A stretch of 64,000 nucleotides of DNA. It comes from Kaistella antarctica (GTDB lineage Bacteria; Bacteroidota; Bacteroidia; Flavobacteriales; Weeksellaceae). The position numbers were made by a program, and so were the translations under genes. The notes below the pieces were generated by a model that was not told the DNA's origin, did not search any database, and saw only the letters and a program-made list of their open reading frames with translations. Below, piece by piece: positions 9,045 through 19,093 of this stretch; within the stretch, counting starts at the first letter, position 1, and the number at the start of each line of letters is the position of its first letter. The DNA lies in NCBI RefSeq assembly GCF_900109615.1, contig NZ_FOIX01000001.1, positions 372,001 through 436,000 on the forward strand, in the 5' to 3' direction.

Positions 9045-9052
9045 TACATTTG
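9045..9052 (+). promoter_or_regulatory. -7 element of the LytS operon
   Basis: TACATTTG is a full match to TAnnTTTG, 17 bases before the ATG at 9069. No TTG at -33 was found, which fits a promoter needing an activator bound at the upstream repeats. Confidence 0.65.
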
Positions 9053-9068
9053 TACCAATAATTAAATC

Positions 9069-10385
9069 ATGAACAGAAAGAGTTTAATCATTATCGCCTG
9101 GATTACGTTTTTTATAGGAAATGCGATTTTCATATTTTTCGTACCTGTAAAAACCTTTCAGATGTATCTGCTGAATATGTTAATCGCTGGAATGTACAGT
9201 TTCACGATTGCGATTGGGAATGGGTTAGTGAATGATTACTTATCGTCTAAATATTCGTGGGTAGAAGAAACCAGAAAGCGGACAATTTTGGGCGTGATAT
9301 CTACAATCTTAATTAATGTTGTTTTGGTTCTGGCTTGTAATTACGCGAATTATATTTGGTTTCAAAAGCGAGATCCTGCGAATTTTTTTTCCGGCTCAAT
9401 GGGCTTTTCGAACTGGATCACCATTAACATTGCGCTGCTGATTTCTGCCATACTGCATGCAAAAGGTTTTATAGACGCTTGGAAAAGTTCTACCAAACAG
9501 GAAGTCGTTCAACAGAAGTTAATTGCGAAATCGGCCAACGCTCAATTTGAGAGTTTAAAGAATCAATTAGATCCGCATTTTTTATTCAATTCTTTAAATG
9601 TCTTAAGTTCTTTAATTGATGAAAATCCAGCTCAGGCACAAAGATTCACGGCTTCGATGTCGAAGATTTACCGCTATGTTCTGGAGCAGAAAGACAAAGA
9701 ATTAGTGACCGTAGAAGAAGAACTGAGTTTTGCGAAAACCTATTGTGATTTATTGAAAACCCGCTTTGAAGACAGTGTGAGTTTTGAATTTCAGGTAAAC
9801 GAAAATGATTTGAGATCATATGTTGTCCCGCTAGCTTTACAGTTGCTTTTAGAAAACTGCATCAAACACAATTTCGCCACGTCAGGAAAACCTCTGCATA
9901 TTAAAATCTATTCTGAAAATGGAAACTTGCTTATTGAAAATAATTTGCAGCAAAGAGAGCAGGTAAAAGAAAGCGCTGGCATCGGTTTATCCAATATCGT
10001 TCAACGCTATTCTCTACTAACTAAACAAAATGTTTTCATTGAGAAATCTTCTTCTTTTTTTAAAGTGAAAATTCCCATCTTAACTCAAAAAACTTCCGCG
10101 ATGAATACACAACCTTCCAACGAATCGATGGCTTATGAGAAAGCCTCAAAAAGAGTGAAAGAACTCAAAGGATTCTACAGCAATCTTATCTCTTATTGTC
10201 TCGTAATTCCTTTTTTAATTTTTATTAATCTACGGACCTCGCCCGAATATTATTGGTTCTTTTGGCCGATGTTAGGCTGGGGAATTGGCTTAGGCTCACA
10301 TGCCTTTAAAACATTTGGCGTCAGTGGTAATTGGGAAGAAAACCAGATTCAGAAGATTTTAGATAAAGAAAAATATAATAATTAA
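9069..10385 (+). CDS. LytS/YehU-type sensor histidine kinase with C-terminal 2TM domain
   Basis: 438 residues. Four predicted membrane helices lie within residues 5-132, followed by a His_kinase (PF06580-type) domain with the phospho-acceptor histidine 170 in QLDPHFLFNSLN. A short ATP-binding part has the N-box LLLENCIKHN and GIGLSNIVQRY. From about residue 350 there is an appended 2TM domain (YEKASKRVKELKGFY, then GWGIGLGSHAF and NWEENQIQKIL), the same module that is encoded alone three times directly downstream. The likely partner is the LytTR regulator at 11850. The signal is unknown. Start chosen as the ATG just after the -7 element. Confidence 0.88.
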   Translation: MNRKSLIIIAWITFFIGNAIFIFFVPVKTFQMYLLNMLIAGMYSFTIAIGNGLVNDYLSSKYSWVEETRKRTILGVISTILINVVLVLACNYANYIWFQKRDPANFFSGSMGFSNWITINIALLISAILHAKGFIDAWKSSTKQEVVQQKLIAKSANAQFESLKNQLDPHFLFNSLNVLSSLIDENPAQAQRFTASMSKIYRYVLEQKDKELVTVEEELSFAKTYCDLLKTRFEDSVSFEFQVNENDLRSYVVPLALQLLLENCIKHNFATSGKPLHIKIYSENGNLLIENNLQQREQVKESAGIGLSNIVQRYSLLTKQNVFIEKSSSFFKVKIPILTQKTSAMNTQPSNESMAYEKASKRVKELKGFYSNLISYCLVIPFLIFINLRTSPEYYWFFWPMLGWGIGLGSHAFKTFGVSGNWEENQIQKILDKEKYNN

Positions 10386-10387
10386 CC

Positions 10388-10681
10388 ATGGATACTTTAA
10401 ACAAAGATGATTTCAAATATCAGCAAGCCAAAAAACGGGTAGTCGAGGTTAAAGGTTTCTACATTCATTTACTGATTTATTTGCTGGTAAACATCGGCTT
10501 GATTATCACCAGACATGCGATTGAAGGAGAGAAGTTTGGCTCGGTAGATAATTACTACACAGCCTTCTTTTGGGGAGTTGGATTGCTTGCCCACGGCTTG
10601 AGCGTTTTTCTGCCCAACTTTATTTTAGGGAAAGAATGGGAAGCTCGCAAGATTCGACAATTAATGGATAAAAATAAATAA
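10388..10681 (+). CDS. 2TM-domain protein, copy 1
   Basis: 97 residues consisting of a single 2TM domain: the N-terminal amphipathic motif YQQAKKRVVEVKGFYIHL, one membrane helix, a short outward loop, and a second helix FFWGVGLLAHGLSVF. The cytoplasmic C-terminal motif is KEWEARKIRQLMDKNK. It starts 2 bases after the kinase stop. It closely resembles the next two genes and the kinase C-terminus, so the four arose by duplication. Families of this type are common next to LytTR systems in Flavobacteriia. A role in sensing or modulating the kinase is an inference. Confidence 0.8.
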   Translation: MDTLNKDDFKYQQAKKRVVEVKGFYIHLLIYLLVNIGLIITRHAIEGEKFGSVDNYYTAFFWGVGLLAHGLSVFLPNFILGKEWEARKIRQLMDKNK

Positions 10682-10685
10682 GATC

Positions 10686-10982
10686 ATGGAAAACATCACC
10701 GAAAACGACATCAGATATGCGGAAGCCAAAAAAAGGGTTAAAAGATTGAAAAGTTTTTACACGCATATTCTGATTTATACGGTTGTTAATATCTTTATCA
10801 TCTCTCAGAACTTAAAGCTGAAAACTAATTACGATTATGCTGATTTAGATAATTATTGGACTGCTATATTTTGGGGTGTCGGTCTGCTGGGTCATGGTCT
10901 CAGTGTTTTCCTACCAACTTTTATTCTGGGAAGCAATTGGGAAGCGAAAAAAATTAAAGAGTTAATGGATAAAAACAAATAA
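10686..10982 (+). CDS. 2TM-domain protein, copy 2
   Basis: 98 residues, the closest match to copy 1: YAEAKKRVKRLKSFYTHI, second helix IFWGVGLLGHGLSVFLPTF, and C-terminal NWEAKKIKELMDKNK. The loop between the helices is a few residues longer and rich in Asn, Tyr and Asp. It lies 4 bases after copy 1 in the same operon. Confidence 0.8.
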   Translation: MENITENDIRYAEAKKRVKRLKSFYTHILIYTVVNIFIISQNLKLKTNYDYADLDNYWTAIFWGVGLLGHGLSVFLPTFILGSNWEAKKIKELMDKNK

Positions 10983-10987
10983 CAATC

Positions 10988-11278
10988 ATGGAAAATCAAA
11001 CTGGACAAAATGACCTTCGCTATCTGGAAGCAAAACGGAAAGTGAAGAAAAGAAAGGCCTTCTTCTTACATATTCTACTATTCATCACCATCAATTCAGG
11101 ACTTGTTCCTTTTAAACTAATTGGTAATCAAAGCGTGGAAGTCAATGAGTTTTTCACAATCGGGGTCTGGGGATTCTTCTTGCTACTGCAAGGTCTCAAC
11201 ACCTTCTTTCCAAATTTTTTCTTGGGCAGCAATTGGGAGGAAAAGAAAATACGCGAATTAATGACTAAAAATAAGTAG
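10988..11278 (+). CDS. 2TM-domain protein, copy 3 (divergent)
   Basis: 96 residues with the same plan (YLEAKRKVKKRKAFFLHI and NWEEKKIRELMTKNK at the end). The second helix has drifted: the GH pair of the other copies (GLLAHGL, GLLGHGL) is LLLQGLN here, so the conserved histidine is lost. The divergence suggests this copy no longer does quite the same job. It lies 5 bases after copy 2 and 1 base before the next gene. Confidence 0.78.
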   Translation: MENQTGQNDLRYLEAKRKVKKRKAFFLHILLFITINSGLVPFKLIGNQSVEVNEFFTIGVWGFFLLLQGLNTFFPNFFLGSNWEEKKIRELMTKNK

Positions 11279-11279
11279 C

Positions 11280-11840
11280 ATGAATGCCGCCACCAATATC
11301 ATCCTGGTTCTGTGGGGAATTTCCGAAATCTATCTCGTCTTAAAAATGAGATCTGGAAGTGCCGATACAAAAGGTAAAGATAAAAAGTCGCTTGCGCGTC
11401 TTTGGTTGGTCATTGGTTTCAGTATCTTTTTCGGAATCTATGTTTCTAAAGTTTCGTTTTATCCTCTTTATCAAAGTCAAATAATTCAGATAATCGGTTT
11501 GGCTTTTCTGTTTTTTGGAGTGATATTGCGGTTGATTGTCATCAATAGTTTAGGGAGATATTTCACCGTAGATGTGACGATAAAAAAAGATCATCAATTA
11601 AAAACCGATGGAGCTTATCAATATGTGAGACATCCTTCCTATTCATTTTCATTGCTTTCTTTTCTTGGCTTAGCGATTATCTTAAACAATTATGTTTCCG
11701 CAATAATTATTTTCGTTCCCGTATTTCTAATGTTCCTCTACCGAATTAAAATTGAGGAACAAGCATTAACAGACCAGTTTGGCAATGATTACACGGATTA
11801 TATGAAGAAAACTAAAAGACTTATCCCATTTATTTATTAA
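11280..11840 (+). CDS. ICMT/PEMT-like membrane methyltransferase
   Basis: 186 residues with four to five membrane helices. It has the signature of the isoprenylcysteine carboxyl methyltransferase-like family: GAYQYVRHPSYSFSLL, followed by a pair of helices, then RIKIEEQALTDQFG and YTDYMKKTKRLIPFIY, the SAM-binding C-terminal part. Bacteria have no prenylated CaaX proteins, so the substrate is unknown; lipids are a possibility. It follows the third 2TM gene by one base, inside the LytS operon. Confidence 0.78.
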   Translation: MNAATNIILVLWGISEIYLVLKMRSGSADTKGKDKKSLARLWLVIGFSIFFGIYVSKVSFYPLYQSQIIQIIGLAFLFFGVILRLIVINSLGRYFTVDVTIKKDHQLKTDGAYQYVRHPSYSFSLLSFLGLAIILNNYVSAIIIFVPVFLMFLYRIKIEEQALTDQFGNDYTDYMKKTKRLIPFIY

Positions 11841-11849
11841 TTTTAAAAG

Positions 11850-12593
11850 ATGATAAAAACCCTCATCATTGAAGATGAAAAACCAGCCGCGCGCAAACTA
11901 GAACGATTAATAAGCTTGTTCCCTGACTTAGAGCTTGTTGGCGCCTTGCATTCTGTGGAAGAAGGCATTAATTTTTTTGAAAATAATCCGCATCCAGATT
12001 TGATATTTTCTGATATCGTTTTAGGGGATGGATTGTCTTTTGATATATTCGAAAAAGTGCCGACTAAAAGCTTTATGATCTACACGACTGCTTTTGATCA
12101 ATATACTTTAAAGGCTTTTAAATTGAATTCGATTGACTATCTGCTGAAACCAATTATGGAAGAAGATCTGGAAAAAGCAATCACAAAATACAAAAGTTTC
12201 CTACCTTCTGAACTGTCCAGTAATTCACTAGAAATCAAATCTTTAATTAAAGAAGAGAAACAGAAGCTCTCTCGGATTTTAGTAAAGATCGGTTACAATT
12301 TAAAGATTGTGCAAACCGATGAGGTTTCCTGTTTTTATAGTGAAAATAAAATCGTCTATTTGCAAACGCAAGAAAGAAATTACCCGACCGATTTTACTTT
12401 AGATGAGCTACAGGAAGTTCTCGATGACAAAAAGTTTTTCCGCGTAAACCGGCAGTTTATTATTAATTCTAATTTTATTCATAATATTCATACCTCGCCT
12501 TATTACAAAGTTGAAATGCGGTTTCAGCCGGAAGAAGAAATTACGGTAAGTCGGGATCGGGTAAAGGATTTCAAAGATTGGCTTTCTAATTAA
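11850..12593 (+). CDS. LytTR-family response regulator
   Basis: 247 residues: an N-terminal receiver domain with the acidic patch IIEDEKPAARK, phospho-acceptor Asp55 in IFSDIVLGDG, and the KPI-type lysine in YLLKPIMEEDL. A C-terminal LytTR DNA-binding domain (about 145-247) has VKIGYNLKIVQTDEV, YLQTQERNYPTDFTLDELQ, FFRVNRQFIINSNFI and ITVSRDRVKDFKDWL. It is the expected partner of the LytS-type kinase at the head of the operon and the best candidate to bind the 21-bp-period repeats at 8982, 37613 and 39922. Confidence 0.92.
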   Translation: MIKTLIIEDEKPAARKLERLISLFPDLELVGALHSVEEGINFFENNPHPDLIFSDIVLGDGLSFDIFEKVPTKSFMIYTTAFDQYTLKAFKLNSIDYLLKPIMEEDLEKAITKYKSFLPSELSSNSLEIKSLIKEEKQKLSRILVKIGYNLKIVQTDEVSCFYSENKIVYLQTQERNYPTDFTLDELQEVLDDKKFFRVNRQFIINSNFIHNIHTSPYYKVEMRFQPEEEITVSRDRVKDFKDWLSN

Positions 12594-12603
12594 TACAACG
12601 ATT

Positions 12604-14052
12604 ATGAACTGGATTTTAATTATCGAAATCATTTATGTGATCTTCATCATTGGAGTCATGCTTCGAATTATTTACGATACCCAAAGTGTAACCAAAACCC
12701 TGGCGTATTTGCTCCTGGTGATTTTCTTGCCGGTCATCGGTGTTTTCATTTATTTTTCGTTCGGGATTAACTATCGGAAAAATAAATTATACAGCAAGAA
12801 AATTATTCAGGATCAAAAGCAGGAAGAGTTGGTGCTTGATAAGTTGCATTCTTACAATCTAAAAAATCTGGAAGGAATTTCTGATGATGACCAATTTTCA
12901 GGCTTAATGAAAATGATTTATGAAACCGACCGAAGTCCTTTAACCACCAACAATTCGGCAAAACTTTTAATTAATGGAGAAACGAAATTCCCAGAAGTTT
13001 TAGAAGCCTTGCGTCAGGCAAAGCATCATATTCATATTGAGTATTATATTTACGAAGATGATGAAATCGGTCGGGCGATTGAACAGATTATGATCGAAAA
13101 AGCGAAAGCTGGAATCGAGGTTCGTTTTATTTACGATGATTTCGGCAGCGCGTCAATCCGGAAAACTTTAGCTAAAAGATTAAGGGAAAACGGGGTGAAA
13201 GCTTTTCCTTTTTATAAGATAAAACTGATAAAATTGGCCAGCAGACTCAATTATCGGAATCACCGAAAAATTATCGTCATCGATGGTCGAATTTCCTTTG
13301 TGGGCGGCATTAATATCAGTGATAAGTATAGCAATGCTTCTGTCGGAAATGAATTGTATTGGCGCGACACGCATTTAAAATTGGAAGGCGACGCTACGGC
13401 GATTCTGCAGCATATTTTCATTGGTGACTGGAATTACTGTTCAGATGAAAAGTTAACTATAAACGAAAATTATTTTCCGAAGCCTGAGTTTGTGGAAACG
13501 CAGACCAAAAATGTTCAAATCGTTTCCAGCGGTCCAGATTCTGATCGGCCGTCGATTTATTATGCCATTGTCAAGTCGATACAGTTGGCGAAGAAAGAAA
13601 TATTTTTGACTTCCCCTTACTTTATTCCTGGTGAAACGATTATCGATGCAATGAAAATGGCTTCACTTTCGGGCGTTGATGTGAAGCTTTTGGTTCCGGG
13701 AATTTCAGATTCATTTCTCGTAAATTCTGCAGCGAAGTCTTACTATACCGAGCTTTTGAAAGCAGGTGTTAAAATTTATTTGTATCAGAAAGGATTTGTT
13801 CATGCCAAAACTTTGGTCGCTGACCGCTGTATGGCCATGGTGGGAACTGCTAACTTAGATTACCGGAGTTTTGATTTGAACTTTGAGGTTAATGCCGTTG
13901 TATACGATGAAGGAATTGCGAACGAACTTACCGATAATTTCTATTTAGATCTTCAAGATGCTGAACAGATTGAAATCAATGCCTGGCTCAATCGGCCGAA
14001 ACACATTCAGCTGATCGAAAAAATTGTACGGTTGATTTCGCCGATGCTATAG
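12604..14052 (+). CDS. cls: Cardiolipin synthase (phospholipase D family)
   Basis: 482 residues. Two N-terminal membrane helices (residues 3-22 and 33-55, the PLDNase_N type) precede two PLD catalytic motifs: HRKIIVIDGRISFVGG in the middle and HAKTLVADRCMAMVGTANLD near the C-terminus, each HxKxxxxD. The enzyme joins two phosphatidylglycerols, or a related pair, at the inner membrane. It starts 10 bases after the LytTR gene and probably ends the operon, linking the system to membrane lipid composition. A strong terminator follows. Confidence 0.92.
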   Translation: MNWILIIEIIYVIFIIGVMLRIIYDTQSVTKTLAYLLLVIFLPVIGVFIYFSFGINYRKNKLYSKKIIQDQKQEELVLDKLHSYNLKNLEGISDDDQFSGLMKMIYETDRSPLTTNNSAKLLINGETKFPEVLEALRQAKHHIHIEYYIYEDDEIGRAIEQIMIEKAKAGIEVRFIYDDFGSASIRKTLAKRLRENGVKAFPFYKIKLIKLASRLNYRNHRKIIVIDGRISFVGGINISDKYSNASVGNELYWRDTHLKLEGDATAILQHIFIGDWNYCSDEKLTINENYFPKPEFVETQTKNVQIVSSGPDSDRPSIYYAIVKSIQLAKKEIFLTSPYFIPGETIIDAMKMASLSGVDVKLLVPGISDSFLVNSAAKSYYTELLKAGVKIYLYQKGFVHAKTLVADRCMAMVGTANLDYRSFDLNFEVNAVVYDEGIANELTDNFYLDLQDAEQIEINAWLNRPKHIQLIEKIVRLISPML

Positions 14053-14104
14053 GATTAATGCAGTTTAAATTAAAGATTTATTTTGTTTAAATAGTTTACA
14101 AAGC

Positions 14105-14142
14105 AAAACACCTTTCAGATATTCTGAAAGGTGTTTTATTTT
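14105..14142. terminator. Bidirectional intrinsic terminator between cls and tmm
   Basis: AAAACACCTTTCAGA and its exact complement form a 15-bp stem with a 3-base loop, flanked by A and T runs, between two convergent genes. Confidence 0.88.
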
Positions 14143-14161
14143 AAATATATGGTAACGATTT

Positions 14162-15999
<1,838 letters not shown>

Positions 16000-16560
16000 T
16001 TATACTTTGAGCAAGCTACGAAATCCCCTTCCGCCGTAATAAGATTCTGCACCATTGTGATAAACAAACACATGATTGAAGCGACGGTCGCCGAATATCG
16101 CGCCACCCAATGTTCTAATTTCAGGTGGTGTCAGCAACCAGCTGGAGGTTTTGGTGTCGAAGTTTCCTAATTTTTGAAGGTCTCGATATTGACTTTCATC
16201 CAATAAGGTCGTTCCCATTTCGCTGGCTTTATGGACGGCGCTGTCTTTCGGTTTATTTTCTTTCCTGGCTTCCAAAGCTTCGTGATCATAAGAAAGGCTG
16301 CGACGCGCTTTCGGACTTTCTGCCGCACAATCACAAAACAGAAATTCGTTCGTACTTTCGTCGTAGCCAATCACGTCTGGTTCGCCATCGGTTTCTTCCA
16401 TTTCGTTGAGCGACCAAAGTTTTTTCGGATTTTCTTCCAGTTTTTTTTGAACATCTTCCCATTTTAAATCCGCAAGACGTTCCGTATTATTTACAAAACG
16501 TTTCTCTAAGATGGTGAGAAGCTCTTGCGTTCTTTCTCTGGATAGTTCTGTATTTTTCAT
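16000..16560 (-). CDS. DUF4256 family protein
   Basis: 186 residues, soluble and cytosolic by appearance. The order of motifs matches DUF4256: LLTILEKRFV, WEDVQKKLEENPKKLWSLNEME, then TDGEPDVIGYD and FLFCDCAAESPKARRSLSYD, and near the end LGGAIFGDRRFNHVFVYHNGAESYY. The conserved CDCAAESP stretch suggests a metal or active site, but no function is known. Its neighbours give no clue. Confidence 0.8.
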   Translation of the reverse strand: MKNTELSRERTQELLTILEKRFVNNTERLADLKWEDVQKKLEENPKKLWSLNEMEETDGEPDVIGYDESTNEFLFCDCAAESPKARRSLSYDHEALEARKENKPKDSAVHKASEMGTTLLDESQYRDLQKLGNFDTKTSSWLLTPPEIRTLGGAIFGDRRFNHVFVYHNGAESYYGGRGFRSLLKV

Positions 16561-16653
16561 TTTTAAAGAATTAGGGATTTCAAGAAAAGTGTTTAGCCTT
16601 AAAAAATGGTCTTTTTTAATAGAACTAAATTACAAAATAAAGGAAGGCGCAAA

Positions 16654-17352
16654 CTATTTTTGAATCGTCAGTTCCGCCTGCCAATATTGAAAAATCTTTT
16701 TTTCTCCCGTATCTAAAGTAAAATCAAATGAGGTTTTGATGGTTTCCGAAATTGAAAACTTTATTTCTTTCTTAAACAAACCGCCGGCATAAGATAAAGT
16801 GTGATACTCGCCGTTTTCTCCGCAAACATCAATGTTCTTTGGAAACGAGTTGATCAGATCAGCATCCAGATCTTTTCCAATAAAAGTCTCATCTAAAATA
16901 TCCGCCTGAGTAACAATGATTTTTGATTTGATTCCTGAGCTTAAAAAATCCTCGATAACTTCCTGAGATGTTTTTTCCCAAAGCGGTTCTACAACTGCAA
17001 TTCCCAAAGGCTGAAGCTTGCTTTCCCGATAAGCCTTTACGTCTGATAAAAAGATGTCGCCAAAGATAAAATGAATTACACCTTGTTCTTTAAAATGCTG
17101 AACCGCTTCAGCCATTTTCTCCTCGTAATTTTTCAACATTGTAGAAGATGTGACCGCGTATAAAGGGATGCCAATACTTTCTGCCTGTCTTTCTAAAATT
17201 TGAAGTGGAATCTCATGCATCGATGATTTTGAGGTTTCTTCTCTCATGGTGGTCAATAAGGCAATGACCTCAAATTCTTTTTCTTCCAAAACTTTTTGAA
17301 GTGCTAAAGCAGAATCTTTTCCGCCACTCCAGTTGAATACTGCTTTTTTCAT
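16654..17352 (-). CDS. Dph6-like ATP pyrophosphatase (diphthine-ammonia ligase family)
   Basis: 232 residues of the adenine-nucleotide alpha-hydrolase fold. The PP-loop SGGKDSALALQK at residues 9-20 binds ATP pyrophosphate. Other conserved pieces are TTMREE, a GDIFLSDVKAYRE strand, and CGENGEYHTLSYAGGLF, the usual Dph6 C-terminal motif. In archaea and eukaryotes the family amidates diphthine on elongation factor 2. Bacteria lack diphthamide, so the substrate here is different and unknown; tRNA or peptide amidation are guesses. Confidence 0.82.
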   Translation of the reverse strand: MKKAVFNWSGGKDSALALQKVLEEKEFEVIALLTTMREETSKSSMHEIPLQILERQAESIGIPLYAVTSSTMLKNYEEKMAEAVQHFKEQGVIHFIFGDIFLSDVKAYRESKLQPLGIAVVEPLWEKTSQEVIEDFLSSGIKSKIIVTQADILDETFIGKDLDADLINSFPKNIDVCGENGEYHTLSYAGGLFKKEIKFSISETIKTSFDFTLDTGEKKIFQYWQAELTIQK

Positions 17353-17441
17353 TGAACATTTGAATTTGCAAGATTTCCGGTTCCTCTGGCGACGCTATTG
17401 TTTTATTGGTCATTTTGTTTTTACATTGGGTGAAAGCGGAA

Positions 17442-18938
17442 TTAACCTATGCGTTGGGTTCGTTTTTTTATTATTTCATCAACTTGCCCAGTTTTATTTA
17501 CAGTATAAAATTCAAAGTTATTATTGAGATAGTATGCGATTTTCTCATGCTCTTCTCCATATGAACCTTCTTTTCTAGAATCACCAAGACCATCAACTTC
17601 TATCCAAATTGTCTCATCATTATTCAATGTTACTACAAAATCACAAGTCCATCTCCTTTCCTTTGTGAGCGGCACTTGAATGAAATAATCTGCAATTAAT
17701 TGCTGATCTAACAGTTCAAATATTTCGTTACCTACTGCGCATTCAATTATTGAAGGGTAAGTGTTGCCATCTAATCCAATTGAAGTTTCACCCCAACTAC
17801 ATCCTGCAATTTCGTTGTATTGTAAGCCCGCAAACGCAATGGCTTTTTCCCATGTGCCAATTTGGGAATCTCTTCTTGCTGCATTGAATAAAGAAGCATA
17901 TGTATCTCTTATACTAGTAGCCTTTAAATCAATATCTTCTTTGTACAACCGTAAAATTTCTTGTTTTATTAATTCCGGAGTCCATGTTACTCTATTTGAG
18001 TAAAGGTTGATTTCATCATAATTATAACCTGCACTTTTTATGGCATTTTCCCAGCTACCAAATCTTTTGACAGCAGCGGTATGGAGGGATTGGTAGTTTT
18101 TTTGAATATATGATGAGTTTAAAGGGACTGCAGTTTGGTTAAGATTTATAATGTCGTTCGTTATTTTTTCCTTAGTCCAAAGCATCTGAGTGTCTCCAAC
18201 TCTTCTTTGACGAAGTTCAATTGGGCAGTAATCTAAATTCAACTTATGTTTCAGTCTAGCAATTGCACTTATTGAAGTATCAAACTTATCTGCGATTTCT
18301 TTCAAGGACATTTTGTACGGATAATGTTCTTTAATAAAACTAAAGTCTTCTTCTTGCCAAATGTGCTTCATATCACCTTTTACGCGGCAATCTTTACTGC
18401 AGTATTTTGATGTCTTTAGTCTTTTGGGTTGAACTTGATACTGATTTCCACAGGTCAAACATGTCAATGTACAGCAATTTTTACACAAAGTGCTTGAGCC
18501 TGACGAGGATATGAAAAAGTTTCCGCAATTTTTACAAACGTGCTGAACTTTAGTATCTCTTCCTTCTATAGCGCATTTACGGCTACAATATTTGATCATT
18601 TCTGCATCCCTTAGCTTTTCAATTACAAAACTTTTTCCGCAGTTTTGACAGTCGTAGGTTTTACACTCTGTGCATAATTTACTACTGGCTGAATTGGAAA
18701 CGAAATATGTTTGACATCTTTCACACTTTATTTTAAACACGCTTTTTCTCCCTTTGATCTGACAATCTCTGCTACAAAAGTGTTGTGTTTCAAATTTATT
18801 TGGACTCTTTACTACAAACTCATTATTGCAGTATTGACATTTTTTCTTTTTGCATTCCACACACCAGACATCAGTTGAACTTCTTGGTTGAAATTCAGCA
18901 TTACATTTTATGCAATTTTTTAGTTTAAATCTGTGCAT
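17442..18938 (-). CDS. Modular zinc-ribbon / HTH / HEAR-repeat protein with PD-(D/E)XK (Vsr-like) nuclease domain
   Basis: 498 residues, not a family I can name. Residues 1-189 are three exact 63-residue repeats, each with eight cysteines as four CxxC or CxxxC pairs (C9/12/26/29/34/37/55/59, then +63; the third is one shorter near its end). An HTH at about 193-240 (MSLKEIADKFDTSISAIARLK) follows. Two repeats at about 258-305 and 322-372 (GSWENAIKSAGYNYDEI and GTWEKAIAFAGLQYNEI) look like homing-endonuclease-associated repeats. The C-terminus has TYPSIIECAVGNEIF, D433, IWIEVDG (E447, D449) and H464, a DUF559/Vsr-type nuclease pattern. No intron, intein or methylase is nearby, so I infer a free-standing homing or defence nuclease. 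Confidence 0.75.
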   Translation of the reverse strand: MHRFKLKNCIKCNAEFQPRSSTDVWCVECKKKKCQYCNNEFVVKSPNKFETQHFCSRDCQIKGRKSVFKIKCERCQTYFVSNSASSKLCTECKTYDCQNCGKSFVIEKLRDAEMIKYCSRKCAIEGRDTKVQHVCKNCGNFFISSSGSSTLCKNCCTLTCLTCGNQYQVQPKRLKTSKYCSKDCRVKGDMKHIWQEEDFSFIKEHYPYKMSLKEIADKFDTSISAIARLKHKLNLDYCPIELRQRRVGDTQMLWTKEKITNDIINLNQTAVPLNSSYIQKNYQSLHTAAVKRFGSWENAIKSAGYNYDEINLYSNRVTWTPELIKQEILRLYKEDIDLKATSIRDTYASLFNAARRDSQIGTWEKAIAFAGLQYNEIAGCSWGETSIGLDGNTYPSIIECAVGNEIFELLDQQLIADYFIQVPLTKERRWTCDFVVTLNNDETIWIEVDGLGDSRKEGSYGEEHEKIAYYLNNNFEFYTVNKTGQVDEIIKKRTQRIG

Positions 18939-19040
18939 GTAACGACTCCAACTTGTTTATGGTAAAAAAAAGTTTACCAACTTCATCTAAGAATGGTTAG
19001 ATTCAAATTGGCTTTTTAATCTCATTGCTAAAATACCAAA

Positions 19041-19067
19041 AATTCCTCCTGAAAAATCAAAAGGAAT
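19041..19067 (-). terminator. Intrinsic terminator of mnmA
   Basis: In minus-strand RNA a 12-bp stem (two G-U pairs) closes a UUUU loop and is followed by a U-rich run. It lies 27 bases after the mnmA stop. Confidence 0.65.
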
Positions 19068-19093
19068 TATATTATTAATTAAAAATCAGGATT

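Noticed and set aside
17442-18938. Reading the Cys-rich gene as an IS605-type TnpB or an HNH nuclease
   Set aside because: There is no RuvC pattern, no HNH triad and no IS ends; the C-terminal residues fit a PD-(D/E)XK/Vsr pattern better.
18991-18997. A reverse-oriented ACCATTC upstream of the modular nuclease gene
   Set aside because: No second box at a 21-bp distance on either side, so it does not fit the regulon pattern.
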